Origin: an uncultured Trueperaceae bacterium
Lineage (GTDB): Bacteria > Deinococcota > Deinococci > Deinococcales > Trueperaceae
Length of the DNA: 32,830 nucleotides
Direction: 5' to 3'
Assembly: GCA_937907415.1 (NCBI GenBank)
Contig: CALCHY010000046.1
Span: 1 to 32,830, forward strand
Part shown: in pieces, positions 17,101-26,063 of the stretch
Layout of the letters: each line of letters begins with the position of its first letter
How positions within the stretch are numbered: the stretch's first letter is position 1
Translations under genes and position numbers: made by a program
Notes under the pieces: model-generated
The model's database searches: none
The model's input: the letters and a program-made list of their open reading frames with translations, nothing else
Told to the model about the DNA's origin: nothing

Positions 17101-17832
17101 ATGTTCACCAGACAGGGTTACAGAGGCCTCAGGTTCCAAGACGACTCATTTAACCATGTCAACAAGCGCCTTCTGGCACCAATTTCAGAGGGGCTCCTGA
17201 CCCCAACGGTTTTGCTAGACTTGACCGCATTGCTGGCCCAGGAAGTGGCTTCGCCGGATGAGGGCATTCAACGAAACTTACAGAACCTTCTTCGATTGAG
17301 GTTGATTCAAGTGTCCAACATCTTGTTGCGCTTCGTGGCGGATATCCGCCGTTTCCCCTTCATGTTCATCGTCAATTTCATTGCCGCAAGCATCCTGGTG
17401 CCGCGGTCACTTCGGACTGGACTTTGGCTCCTGGCTGGTATCAAGACCAACACGGACAACTTGTACCCGCTCACTTATGTGCGATCCAGGAACCTTACAA
17501 TCGGCCGCGGCACCGTAATAAACTCGGGCTGCCATTTCGAGAACGCTACAGCATCAGTCACAATTGGGTTGCGGTGCGGCGTTGGGCCCAGAGTAATGTT
17601 CATCGCGGACTCACACGAAGTCGGCCCAGAGGCGGCCAGAACTGGTACGCCACTTGGCATGCCGGTAGTCGTAGAGGACGGCTGTTGGATAGGTGCAGGT
17701 GTCGTCATCTTGCCGGGAGTGACTATCGCAAGCGGCTGTGTGATAGGTGCAGGGGCCGTAGTTGGAACGAGCACGAAGCCTAACGGCCTATACGCTGGTT
17801 CACCAGCGCGACGCGTAAGGGATCTGCCTTGA
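17101..17832 (+). CDS. Hexapeptide-repeat (left-handed beta-helix) acyltransferase
   Basis: The C-terminal ~120 residues carry isoleucine/valine-rich hexapeptide repeats ('LTIGRGTVINSG', 'ASVTIGLRCGVG', 'CWIGAGVVILPGVTIASG', 'CVIGAGAVVG') and the closing 'YAGSPARRVRDLP' typical of sugar O- or N-acetyltransferases; the His in 'IADSHEVG' fits the catalytic position. The donor would be acetyl-CoA and the acceptor a sugar of the island's polymer. The first ~85 residues are unusual for the family and the real start is uncertain: ATG 17101, a GTG near 17311 and ATG 17362 are all in frame. If 17101 is used, its start is 9 bases from that of the divergent glycosyltransferase. Confidence 0.8.
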   Translation: MFTRQGYRGLRFQDDSFNHVNKRLLAPISEGLLTPTVLLDLTALLAQEVASPDEGIQRNLQNLLRLRLIQVSNILLRFVADIRRFPFMFIVNFIAASILVPRSLRTGLWLLAGIKTNTDNLYPLTYVRSRNLTIGRGTVINSGCHFENATASVTIGLRCGVGPRVMFIADSHEVGPEAARTGTPLGMPVVVEDGCWIGAGVVILPGVTIASGCVIGAGAVVGTSTKPNGLYAGSPARRVRDLP

Positions 17833-17901
17833 AGGATTTCCCACTGATAGCGCCATCTGCTGTACCCCTCCAACTCACCTGATATTCATCATCGATTCGC
17901 C

Positions 17902-19242
17902 CTACCGCTGCCGGCCAGGTGGACCGAATACCGTTGCAAAAAGGCCGAGCTTTTTGAACACGAAATAGGTCAAGATAACGTTCAAGACTACAACGCTGAC
18001 AACCATGCCCACCGAAGCTCCCAAGAGTCCAAAACTCGGAGCAAGTAGTAAAGTGAATATGACGTTGAGGGGGACGGCTGCGGAATAACCCCATACTACG
18101 CTCCGCTCGTGGCCAGTCATGGTGAGTAACGTGCCGACTGATCCCATGAGAACGTTTCCTAGCATCTGACCGACTACAAGCAACGAAAGCGATATCCTCC
18201 CGGATAGAAACGAGTCACCATACAGGTGGAGGAACCAATGACCGAAAAGCAACATTCCAAACGCGATCGGTAAAGCCGTTGCCATCACCAGACGGGTGGT
18301 TCGGGTAACGATCCGCTGTAAGCCAACCGTGTCCCGCGCCGCATACAAACTAGCGAAAGTCGGCGCTAGGGCTGCGTTTACAGCAACTAGCGTGAAGGCC
18401 ACCAGATCGGCACCTCGGGTAACCACTGCGTAGATGCCGGCATCGGTAGGGTTGCCCAATGAGCCGAGTATGACCGTCCCAACCCTAGTGTTAACTATAT
18501 TTAGCCCTCCGATGAGCATCAGCGGTAGTGCCGAAGCTGACCACGCTTTCGCGAAATAGGTACTTTGGGCTTCCCTGATCGCCGTAGGCATTCGCTTACG
18601 AAGCAGTAAGGACGAGACCGCCAGTGAAACGAATGCAGCGATCACGAAGAGCCCGACGGCGATCAGGGCTGAAGGACGCTCGGACGTTACGATAGCAGCG
18701 GCGCCTAACAGCATTGACGCCACTAACGGCCTAACGATCAGGATAGGCACCTGACCCACGAGAACGTGTTGCAACCCAAGCATGATGCCACCCTGAACCA
18801 TCGTCAAGGCGGTAATTGGAAGGAACGCACAACCAATCCAAAAGGCAACCAAGGTCGGAGTAAAGACGCCATCAGACGCGAACCACGCAATAAGACCCGC
18901 GGCGACGGCGATGGCTAGCGAAAGAATCAAGACCACGAAGACTGACCATCGAACCAGTCCCTTTACCTCGCTCCATGCCCCTACCTGAGCTGAGCTTGCC
19001 ACCTCTCTCGTCAAGAGCCTGTCAAGCCCCAGAACAGCTGGGATCGTGAGAAGGCCCAGCCAGGCGACGATGTACTCGTATATCCCGTAATCGGCTGGGC
19101 TCAATAGGCGCGCAAGCAGCAATCCATACGCAAAAAGCACGAGGGTGCCAACCAGCTTCACGCCAATCGAACCCACCGAAGCTCGACGCAATCTCCCGCC
19201 CAAACCGAGTCGAGTCGTGAGTTTCGACAAGGTCCTCGTCAA
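17902..19242 (-). CDS. Wzx-type polysaccharide flippase
   Basis: A 446-aa integral membrane protein of the MOP superfamily, with about 12 hydrophobic segments spread over the whole length. The N-terminal 'LVLFAYGLLLARLLSPADYGIYEYI' pattern (broken here as ...GLLLARLLSPADYGIY...) is diagnostic of Wzx/RfbX-like flippases, which move undecaprenyl-linked repeat units across the inner membrane. It begins at a TTG (19242) with AGGA about 7 bases upstream. It converges with the acyltransferase gene (69 bases between stops) and diverges from the acyl ligase. In the island it supplies the export step before Wzy polymerisation. Confidence 0.9.
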   Translation of the reverse strand: MTRTLSKLTTRLGLGGRLRRASVGSIGVKLVGTLVLFAYGLLLARLLSPADYGIYEYIVAWLGLLTIPAVLGLDRLLTREVASSAQVGAWSEVKGLVRWSVFVVLILSLAIAVAAGLIAWFASDGVFTPTLVAFWIGCAFLPITALTMVQGGIMLGLQHVLVGQVPILIVRPLVASMLLGAAAIVTSERPSALIAVGLFVIAAFVSLAVSSLLLRKRMPTAIREAQSTYFAKAWSASALPLMLIGGLNIVNTRVGTVILGSLGNPTDAGIYAVVTRGADLVAFTLVAVNAALAPTFASLYAARDTVGLQRIVTRTTRLVMATALPIAFGMLLFGHWFLHLYGDSFLSGRISLSLLVVGQMLGNVLMGSVGTLLTMTGHERSVVWGYSAAVPLNVIFTLLLAPSFGLLGASVGMVVSVVVLNVILTYFVFKKLGLFATVFGPPGRQR

Positions 19243-19329
19243 CAGCTGGTCCTACTCGGTGGTGGTGTGAAGGACAAGGTTACCTCGGGCTCTCTTGCTG
19301 ATGAAGATACTCGCATTGACAGTCTAAGG

Positions 19330-19337
19330 TATAAGCT
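19330..19337 (+). promoter_or_regulatory. Candidate -10 region of the acyl ligase gene
   Basis: TATAAGCT about 50 bases before the GTG start at 19387, with a Shine-Dalgarno-like GAGGGGA at 19374-19380. It lies in the 144-base divergent region shared with the flippase gene. Confidence 0.35.
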
Positions 19338-19386
19338 GTTTACAACTCAAAGTGGTCGTTCGGACTGGTAGCAGAGGGGATCGGAA

Positions 19387-20946
19387 GTGTTGAACGAGTC
19401 ACTGACGCCGGAACATAACTTACTAAGCGACATTTTGCATAAAGCCTCATCACAAAGAGCTGGCTCAATAGCAGTAATCGAAAGCGGGATAAGTTACACG
19501 GTCGAACAGCTGGCTGATCAAGCTCAAACTTTCGCCGACGAGTTGCACCAGCTAGGTCTCACACGTGGAGACCGCATAGCAATATGCTTGCCGAACTCTT
19601 GGGCCGCTTGCGTTAGCATCTTCGGAACCTTCCTCGCAGGGGGCGTCTTGGTTCCCGTGAGCGCAACGACTCCAGTGCCGAAGCTGGAATTCACCCTTGA
19701 CGACAGCGGTGCAAGGTTCTTAGTCACGGACACCGCGCTCCTCCTCGACTCCATTGACCACGTTAAAGAAAAGCCCGGGCTGACGGTCATGGAGAAACCA
19801 ATCGCTGGAGCAGTAGCCCGCTCGAGTTGGCGGAACATACAAGAGACTGGCGTGTCAGGAATCTGGGCTGCGCGTCCACCGGTAATGCCAGAAGACCTCG
19901 CTGCGCTGATCTACACTTCCGGGAGCACAGGTCGGCCAAAAGGCGTGATGCTAAGTCACCGAAACATGTCGTTCGCACTGGCCAGCGTCTCGGCGTATCT
20001 AGGTATCGACAGCAGAGACCAGATATATAGCAACTTACCTTTCGCGCACAGTTACGGTTTGTACCAATTGTTAATGGCGGTGGCTACGGGGGCGGCGTTG
20101 ATAATCGGCGGCGGGGTGAGTTATATGCCACCATTGGTTGAAGAGTTAGCGGGACATCGAGCTACCGTGTTACCAGGCGTGCCCACCCTGTTCGCCCGCT
20201 TGATCAGTTTTGCGGAAGAGACCGGCCTCGTTCTGCCCTCGGTTCGTATCGTCACCAATGCCGCCGCCGCATTGCCTGATGTTTTCGTTGGGCCGATGCA
20301 GCGACTTTTTCCCAATGCCGCCATCTTCAGAATGTATGGAATGACGGAGTGCAAACGCATCTCCTACTTGGACCCAGCATTGCTGGGCGCCAAGCCCGGC
20401 TGCGTTGGGAAAGCGATCCCGGGCACCGAAGCGTACGTTGCTGACGAGTCAGGGCGGCCATTGAAGGCAGGTGAAATAGGCATCTTGCGAGTTAGGGGAC
20501 CTCACGTGATGCTGGGCTATTGGAATCAGCCCGACGCTTCGAGAGAACACCTCCAGCCCGGCAGTGCGCCCGGCGAATTTGTCCTCGTTACCGGCGACTA
20601 CTTCCGAGCCGATACTGAGGGCTACCTTTACTTCCAGGGGCGCAGCCAAGACATTCTGAAAGTGCACGGGGAGAAGGTTAGTGCCCTTGAAGTTGAGAAT
20701 GTCATCAACGCGATCCCTGGAGTAAAGGAGGCAGCCGTTATTGGGGTGGATATTGACAACTTCGATCAAGTCCTTCGCGCATTCGTGGTGCTAAAAGGTG
20801 ACGTCGCGCTGAGCGCCGCACAGATCAAGCGGGCATGCTCGCAGCAGCTGGAGAGATTCATGGTGCCTCGTGACGTAGTCTTCTTGTCGGAGCTGCCAAC
20901 CACCGAATCCGGCAAGGTACGAAAGGCGAGCCTTCGTACGCTGTGA
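19387..20946 (+). CDS. AMP-forming acyl ligase (class I adenylate-forming enzyme)
   Basis: Activates a carboxylic acid with ATP and transfers it to CoA or to an acyl carrier protein. The 519-aa protein has the P-loop 'YTSGSTGRPKG' at 176-186, 'MYGMTECKRISYL' for the adenylate motif, 'VTGDYFRADTEGYLYFQGRSQD' in broken order (TGD and GR-D motifs), and the catalytic C-terminal Lys510 in 'TESGKVRK'. The 'GMTECKR.SYL' region is similar to ligases associated with exosortase/exopolysaccharide loci. An ACP gene lies 36 bases past its stop on the opposite strand, an obvious partner. The GTG start has a Shine-Dalgarno. The acyl substrate cannot be told. Confidence 0.9.
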   Translation: MLNESLTPEHNLLSDILHKASSQRAGSIAVIESGISYTVEQLADQAQTFADELHQLGLTRGDRIAICLPNSWAACVSIFGTFLAGGVLVPVSATTPVPKLEFTLDDSGARFLVTDTALLLDSIDHVKEKPGLTVMEKPIAGAVARSSWRNIQETGVSGIWAARPPVMPEDLAALIYTSGSTGRPKGVMLSHRNMSFALASVSAYLGIDSRDQIYSNLPFAHSYGLYQLLMAVATGAALIIGGGVSYMPPLVEELAGHRATVLPGVPTLFARLISFAEETGLVLPSVRIVTNAAAALPDVFVGPMQRLFPNAAIFRMYGMTECKRISYLDPALLGAKPGCVGKAIPGTEAYVADESGRPLKAGEIGILRVRGPHVMLGYWNQPDASREHLQPGSAPGEFVLVTGDYFRADTEGYLYFQGRSQDILKVHGEKVSALEVENVINAIPGVKEAAVIGVDIDNFDQVLRAFVVLKGDVALSAAQIKRACSQQLERFMVPRDVVFLSELPTTESGKVRKASLRTL

Positions 20947-20982
20947 ATACTTGCCGAACCCATTTAGCAATCGTTGGTCGCC

Positions 20983-21309
20983 CTAACTCGCTCTCGAGGC
21001 CCGACCATCAGCGGCGCCGGTATTGGCGCAAATGAGTGCGACGATACCATCGATGGTGTCGAGGTTCGCTGGTGTCATCTCCGCTTCAGACAGCTCCATC
21101 CCATAGGTTTCTTCAAGGAATAGTATTAACTCCAGAACGCCCATCGAGTCGACTACGCCACTTTTCATCAAGGAGACATGGCCGGGCAGGTCCGTGGGTT
21201 GGTTGTCAAAGATAAAGACATCAGAGATGAATGTCCGCACAGTCGCATCAATAGTGCTAGGCGACGACCCATCACCATCCACTACAACATGAGTCTTCAT
21301 TCCACCCAT
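20983..21309 (-). CDS. Acyl carrier protein
   Basis: A 108-aa protein with the phosphopantetheine attachment site Ser55 in 'GVVDSMGVLELI', followed by an acidic helix ('LFLEETYGMELSEAEM'), the usual four-helix carrier layout. It is longer than FAS AcpP (~78 aa) because of N- and C-terminal tails. I begin at ATG 21309, where GGGAGGG stands about 6-7 bases upstream; the frame extends to 21402 with an Arg/Lys/Ser-rich stretch that looks non-coding. It is convergent with the acyl ligase and likely receives its acyl group, for transfer onto a sugar or another product of the island. Confidence 0.88.
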   Translation of the reverse strand: MGGMKTHVVVDGDGSSPSTIDATVRTFISDVFIFDNQPTDLPGHVSLMKSGVVDSMGVLELILFLEETYGMELSEAEMTPANLDTIDGIVALICANTGAADGRASRAS

Positions 21310-21523
21310 CAGAATCCCTCCCCGGCCACACAATCGGTCTTTGCAAGAGTGTGACGAATTTGATAGACCTTTCGATTCGCCTCGTTTTCTAATCCTTCTC
21401 ATCGTACACTATTTACATCATGCTCGCTAGAGGGCCTGGGGCTCTCGGACGCGTTGATGTCCAGCTCGCAATTGGGCGCCTGAGCTGGGCGGAGCGAGTG
21501 GCGCAACCGACCGAGGAGTTCTA

Positions 21524-22843
21524 GTGGCACTCGTTCCCGGCAATTGCAGTATTATTTATGCACCGAAGCGGCCATCGTCAGCTGTGCGGGTAAAATTAGC
21601 TGCACTTTTGGCTGTTGTCGGACTTCTACTCGCCGCGTGCAGTCCTGAACCTTTCAATCCTTTGGAATCTCAACCGTTACCCGTAATCACAGTCACCGAC
21701 CATCAAGGGCACTCTTTGAGTGGCACGGTTTCGGGCACGATTGTTATCTCCGTCACACCATTGGAACATGTTGAAGAAGTTCGGTTCGGCTTCGGTGGAG
21801 AATTCCGATCCGCTTCCCTCAACTCCGGGCCGCTCCAGATAGTAGTTGACACGCGTGAGTTTCCCAACGGCGCGATGAACCTGACCGCAACCTTAAGCCT
21901 CGGCATCCCACCCGGTCAGATCGAGCTTCAGCGGGTCCTTACGATCCGTAACAGCAATCTCACTCCCGGTCCTCCATCAACTGATGATCACCGGCTTACT
22001 TGGGCCCCGCCAACTCTAGTCGACGCAATCACCGTTCATGTTCCAGAGCAGGGTGGCGTTCTCAATCTCGACGTTGAGCGTGACTATCAGGTAGTGATGC
22101 CCGACATGCCAGTGACTGGCGGGGTTGCCATACGAGGTGGTCGCAACGTCGTGATGATCGGTGGTGAGATCAGCATTCCACTGCAAGCTGGTGACAATCT
22201 GCCAGAAAGCGCTCGACGCGGACTCTTCATTGTAGACAATGCTGGAGTGGTTCACATTGAGGGGCTGTACATCCATGGAGACGACTTGGGCGAAGGGATT
22301 CAGATTTCCGCGCGGAATTCAGTGGTCCAAGTCCAAAACGTCCGCATCTGGGGCATCCACGCTCGAGACCAAGTCGGTTTCTCGGATGCACACCCCGACC
22401 TGATTCAGACTTGGGGAAATGTCGGCGAACTACGGATAGACAAGCTCACGGGGAAGAGTGACTATCAAGGCTTCTTCTTCAAGGCCGACATGAACGGACG
22501 CCATGGCGATGTGACGATCAAACGAGTCAATGTCCACGGCGACGCCACTGCGAGGTATCTGTTCTGGATGTCTAATGCTGGCGGGGCGTATCCCACCGTT
22601 TCACTCAGCGAGTTCTATGTGCAACCTGCTCCTGGACGGTCGTTGGGCAAAACGGTTTGGCCAGACATTGCGGACCGCTCTAACCCAGCAAGCGTACATT
22701 TCGAGCCCGAGTCAGGGGCAGAGCTGGCCTCATGGGCCTCTCTTCCAGTGGCCGGCTTCGTGCAGCGCGGACAACCTATCAACGGTGACTTCGTTACGGC
22801 TTCCGAAGTGGGTATCTACTACCAATCGCCCGGCTATTTATAG
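21524..22843 (+). CDS. Lipoprotein with Ig-like and beta-helix-like domains (paralogue A)
   Basis: A 439-aa exported lipoprotein: lipobox LAAC with Cys39 after a hydrophobic segment (24-38). Residues ~50-145 look like a bacterial Ig/cadherin-like beta domain ('VTDHQGHSLSGTVSGTIVISV' in part). Residues ~160-439 are strand-rich with regular 20-25-residue turns such as 'GGRNVVMIGGEISIP', 'VVHIEGLYIHGDDLGEGIQI', suggesting a right-handed beta-helix as in pectate lyases. Conserved acidic/His motifs shared with the gene at 26060-27463 are HGDDL (251), HARDQV (279) and HPDLIQ (290). GTG 21524 has GAGGAG 5-6 bases upstream. I do not recognise a named family; polysaccharide binding, cleavage or epimerisation is inferred. 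Confidence 0.85.
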   Translation: MALVPGNCSIIYAPKRPSSAVRVKLAALLAVVGLLLAACSPEPFNPLESQPLPVITVTDHQGHSLSGTVSGTIVISVTPLEHVEEVRFGFGGEFRSASLNSGPLQIVVDTREFPNGAMNLTATLSLGIPPGQIELQRVLTIRNSNLTPGPPSTDDHRLTWAPPTLVDAITVHVPEQGGVLNLDVERDYQVVMPDMPVTGGVAIRGGRNVVMIGGEISIPLQAGDNLPESARRGLFIVDNAGVVHIEGLYIHGDDLGEGIQISARNSVVQVQNVRIWGIHARDQVGFSDAHPDLIQTWGNVGELRIDKLTGKSDYQGFFFKADMNGRHGDVTIKRVNVHGDATARYLFWMSNAGGAYPTVSLSEFYVQPAPGRSLGKTVWPDIADRSNPASVHFEPESGAELASWASLPVAGFVQRGQPINGDFVTASEVGIYYQSPGYL

Positions 22844-22961
22844 TTGTTCAGGAGGCCGTCCAGCCGTCGAGGCTTGCGGGGGAAACGACCAGATGAGAGG
22901 AAGATGGCGTTACATGAGCGGAGCATGTGACGATGTGGCAACGTGACTCCGCGCGCCAGCA

Positions 22962-22967
22962 TATGAT
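22962..22967 (+). promoter_or_regulatory. Leaderless-type -10 box of the sugar-phosphate transferase gene
   Basis: TATGAT, 6 bases before the ATG at 22974. It would start the transcript of the three-gene run 22974-26063. Confidence 0.5.
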
Positions 22968-22973
22968 GGACCG

Positions 22974-23774
22974 ATGGCGAACGAAAACGAGGGACCCGCA
23001 GGGCTCCTCGAGATTGACGATTCAGTTGAGCTGGAAGGGCTGAGACTTCGATCCCCGGAAGCGGCATACGTTGAGGCCGAAAGGGTGGTTGGAGAACCAG
23101 CACCTCGATGGTTCGTCCAAAAGCGCATCGCTGACCTTGTGTTGGCAACGACTCTACTGCTGGCTCTAAGCCCGCTCCTTGTTGCTTGCGCAGTTGCCGT
23201 GGCGCTTACGTCCCGTGGCCCAATATTCTTCGTCCAGGAGCGGATTGGCTGTAAGCGCATCCAGCGAGGCGGGGCTTACGATTGGGTGATTCGCCCTTTC
23301 AGACTCTACAAATTCCGCTCCATGTATGTGAATGCGGATGCTGACGTCCATAAGACTTTCACCGACGCATTCATTAGAGGCGACGAAGCATTACTAGGTA
23401 CCATCAGCACCGCACCTGGCCTCTATAAACTCGGCTCAGACAAGCGCATTACCGCCATCGGTCATATTTTACGCCGCCTAAGCCTTGACGAACTTCCCCA
23501 ACTATTCAACGTCGTGAAGGGAGATATGAGTATGATTGGTCCACGCCCGCCAATGCAGTACGAAGTGGATGCCTATTCACCCCGACACATGAGCCGCTTC
23601 CATGCCACCCAAGGAATAAGTGGACTGTGGCAGGTGATGGGGCGAGCAGAACTGACCTTCGAACAGATGATCGACCTCGACATTGAATACGTTCGGACTC
23701 AGTCATGGAAGGTCGATACCCGAATCGCATTCAAAACGGTTGCCGTCGTTCTGACCGGACGGGGCGCCGCATGA
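22974..23774 (+). CDS. Polyprenyl-phosphate sugar-1-phosphate transferase (initiating glycosylphosphotransferase)
   Basis: Transfers a sugar-1-phosphate from a UDP-sugar to undecaprenyl phosphate, starting repeat-unit assembly on the inner face of the membrane. The 266-aa protein has one membrane segment at ~55-78 preceded by 'KRIADLVLA', then 'RLYKFRSMY' at 110-118, the catalytic 'LDELPQLFNV' with Asp172-Glu173, and 'GDMSMIGPRP' at 183-191, the full bacterial sugar transferase signature. It lacks the four extra N-terminal membrane spans of WbaP, so is of the short PglC/EpsL-like type with a ~50-residue soluble head. Its stop overlaps the next start (ATGA, 23771-23774), implying translational coupling with the dehydrogenase. 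Confidence 0.93.
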   Translation: MANENEGPAGLLEIDDSVELEGLRLRSPEAAYVEAERVVGEPAPRWFVQKRIADLVLATTLLLALSPLLVACAVAVALTSRGPIFFVQERIGCKRIQRGGAYDWVIRPFRLYKFRSMYVNADADVHKTFTDAFIRGDEALLGTISTAPGLYKLGSDKRITAIGHILRRLSLDELPQLFNVVKGDMSMIGPRPPMQYEVDAYSPRHMSRFHATQGISGLWQVMGRAELTFEQMIDLDIEYVRTQSWKVDTRIAFKTVAVVLTGRGAA

Positions 23775-24898
23775 ATCACGAAATTTCTCGGGCTGGACCA
23801 CGTAGAAAAGTAAGAGTTGGAGTCGTGGGGGCAGGGTATTGGGGACCGAACTTGACTCGGAATATCGCGGAGTTGGCGGATGCTGAACTCATCGGTATCG
23901 CCGACCTCGACGAATCGCAACGAGATCGCGCCCGGCGTCGCTACCCGGCATCGATCGTCACGTCAGATTTCAACGACTTCTTCGACAACTACGTGGACGC
24001 CGTTGTGATCGCCACGCCACCAGCTACTCACTTCGCGATTGCAAGTGCATTTCTCGAGCGTGGCGTGCACTGCCTAGTTGAGAAACCCCTTGCTGGCACC
24101 ATCGAGGAGTCCCGAGCCCTCCTCAGCATCGCCGCAATCAATAAAGCCGTTCTCATGGTTGGTCACACGTTCGAGTACAACCCGGCGGTGCGCGAGATCC
24201 GCCGTTTGATCGACAGCGGCGAACTCGGGGAGATCTTCTATATCGATGCGGTCCGCACCAACCTCGGAATCTTCCAGATGCGCACGAACGTTATGTGGGA
24301 TCTCGCTCCGCACGACATCTCAATCGCCAACTACCTCCTAGACGCTAAGCCCGTCAGCGTGGGGGCACAGGCCGGCTCATTCATCATGCGTGATGTAGGC
24401 ATCAACGACCTGGCTTACCTCCACATGGAGTATCCAGGAGGACAACTGGCCAACATCCGGGTGAGTTGGCTCGATCCGAACAAGACTCGCCGAACTACGG
24501 TGGTGGGTAGCAAGAAGATGCTGATCTACGACGACGTCGCTAATTTGGAGAAGATTAGGATTTACGACAAGGGCCTTACTGACCCTCCCTTCGTAGACTC
24601 GTATGGTGAACTTCAATGCAGCTACCGTTACGGCAATGTAACCATTCCTCATCTTTCGTGGGAAGAGCCGTTGCGACTGGAATGCGAGGACTTTATAACC
24701 TCAATCCTCGGCGGCACGGTGCCGCAGGCTGACGGCGAATCGGGCCTGAGGGTGGTTCAGGCATTGGCCGCGGCAGATCGCTCCCTAGAACTTGGACGCG
24801 TGGTGGAACTAAGCGAGCTGGATAGCAAAGTACTGGCTACAGAAGCGTTTAACAGCTCGGAAGTCAGTACGGGACAGCAAACGATTACCACTTCTTAG
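23771..24898 (+). CDS. Gfo/Idh/MocA-family NDP-sugar dehydrogenase
   Basis: NAD(P)-dependent oxidoreductase of 375 aa. N-terminal Rossmann domain 'GVVGAGYWGPNLTRN' (GAGYWG at 20-25), then 'VVIATPPATHF', the family's EKP at 104-106, and 'GHTFEYNPAVREI'; 'WDLAPHDISIANYLL' supplies the catalytic-region His. This is the pattern of WlbA-like enzymes, which oxidise C3 of a UDP-N-acetyl-glucosaminuronate so that a DegT aminotransferase can aminate it; such an aminotransferase follows directly. The ATG at 23771 overlaps the upstream stop; the frame extension to 23705 lies within the transferase gene. The exact sugar is inferred, not shown. Confidence 0.9.
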   Translation: MNHEISRAGPRRKVRVGVVGAGYWGPNLTRNIAELADAELIGIADLDESQRDRARRRYPASIVTSDFNDFFDNYVDAVVIATPPATHFAIASAFLERGVHCLVEKPLAGTIEESRALLSIAAINKAVLMVGHTFEYNPAVREIRRLIDSGELGEIFYIDAVRTNLGIFQMRTNVMWDLAPHDISIANYLLDAKPVSVGAQAGSFIMRDVGINDLAYLHMEYPGGQLANIRVSWLDPNKTRRTTVVGSKKMLIYDDVANLEKIRIYDKGLTDPPFVDSYGELQCSYRYGNVTIPHLSWEEPLRLECEDFITSILGGTVPQADGESGLRVVQALAAADRSLELGRVVELSELDSKVLATEAFNSSEVSTGQQTITTS

Positions 24899-24953
24899 GC
24901 ATCCGCCACTGACTACTTCGACCTCTCGCTAGATTGGATTGCGTGCCTACAAA

Positions 24954-26063
24954 GTGAAAGTATCCTTCGTCGATCTATCCGCCCAAGACGCGCCTATCCG
25001 TGACGAACTGACCCAGGTCGTTGCCGAGGTCATGCGCGATGGCAACTACATCCTCGGACACCAGGTGACAGACTTCGAGGTCGCTTTCGCTGAATACTGC
25101 GGGACAGACCATGCAGTTGGAGTGAGCAGTGGACTTGCTGCACTTGAGTTGATCCTAAGGGGGTACGGCATCGGGCCTGGAGACGAAGTCATCGTCCCAG
25201 CTCACACCTTCGTGGGGACCGCCGCCGCCGTTTCGCTCGTTGGAGCAACGCCAGTTCCGGTAGACGTCGACGATGACTTCACGATATCTCCAGAGGCAGC
25301 TGCTGCCGCGGTCAATAAACGCACCAAGGCAGTTATCGCGGTTCATCTCTACGGCCGAATCGCGAAAATGGCTAAGCTTTTGGCGCTGTCGGCAGATAAT
25401 GGCCTCAAGCTCATCGAGGACGCGGCACAAGCGCATGGGGCTACGCTTGGCGGACAGCGGGCCGGTTCGTTCGGCGACGCCGCTGCATTCAGCTTCTACC
25501 CGAGCAAGAATCTCGGCGCAAGCGGCGATGCGGGTGCAGTAACCACGAACGATCCTGAGCTCGTAAAGCGAATAAGCGCCATCCGGAACTGCGGTCAGTT
25601 CGAGAAGAACATTCACTCGTTGATCCCTTATAATGGTCGACTTGACACGCTGCAAGCAGCCATTCTGCTCGTTCGCCTTCGTCTGATCGAAGACTGGAAC
25701 TCGGCAAGACGAAGGGTCGCTGTGAGTTACGCACGTGCCCTTGAAGGTAGTGGCGTGGTGCTGCCACCCCAGGACCACACTGAGCGCGAGTCAGCCTGGC
25801 ACCTTTACGTCGTTTCGTCCAGCGACCGCGATGGGCTAAAGGCGCATCTGGCAAGACATGACATCGAAAGCGCCGTGCACTACCCTAAACCCGTACATCT
25901 ACAGCCCTTCTATGCAACGCTAGGATTGGGAAGCGGGTCGTTTCCGAAAGCTGAGACGGCGGCAGGCTCCGTCTTATCGCTGCCCATGCATCCGAATATC
26001 TCCATTCAGCAAATACAATACGTCGCCGACAGAGTGAAGGAGTACAGCAAGGCCAACGTCTAA
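24954..26063 (+). CDS. DegT/DnrJ/EryC1-family sugar aminotransferase
   Basis: PLP-dependent transamination of a keto-sugar nucleotide. The 369-aa protein has 'GVSSGLAALELIL' at 56-68, 'VIVPAHTFVGTA' at 79-90, 'IEDAAQAHGA' at 154-163, and the PLP lysine K185 in 'FSFYPSKNLGASGDAG'. Paired with the preceding Gfo/Idh/MocA dehydrogenase it would make a 3-amino (or other amino) sugar, as WlbA-WlbE do. The start is uncertain: GTG 24954 gives the usual 'MKVSFVDL' beginning; TTG 24939 adds five residues. Neither has a good Shine-Dalgarno; a TAGATT at 24930 might start a short transcript. The stop overlaps that of the convergent lipoprotein gene by three bases. Confidence 0.92.
   Translation: MKVSFVDLSAQDAPIRDELTQVVAEVMRDGNYILGHQVTDFEVAFAEYCGTDHAVGVSSGLAALELILRGYGIGPGDEVIVPAHTFVGTAAAVSLVGATPVPVDVDDDFTISPEAAAAAVNKRTKAVIAVHLYGRIAKMAKLLALSADNGLKLIEDAAQAHGATLGGQRAGSFGDAAAFSFYPSKNLGASGDAGAVTTNDPELVKRISAIRNCGQFEKNIHSLIPYNGRLDTLQAAILLVRLRLIEDWNSARRRVAVSYARALEGSGVVLPPQDHTERESAWHLYVVSSSDRDGLKAHLARHDIESAVHYPKPVHLQPFYATLGLGSGSFPKAETAAGSVLSLPMHPNISIQQIQYVADRVKEYSKANV

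Noticed and set aside
22530..22946. Plus-strand 138-aa frame at the end of lipoprotein A
   Set aside because: Alternate frame of the lipoprotein, Ser/Cys-rich, without similarity or ribosome site.
25155..25778. 207-aa minus-strand frame inside the aminotransferase gene
   Set aside because: Shadow of the DegT gene, which has all family motifs on the plus strand.
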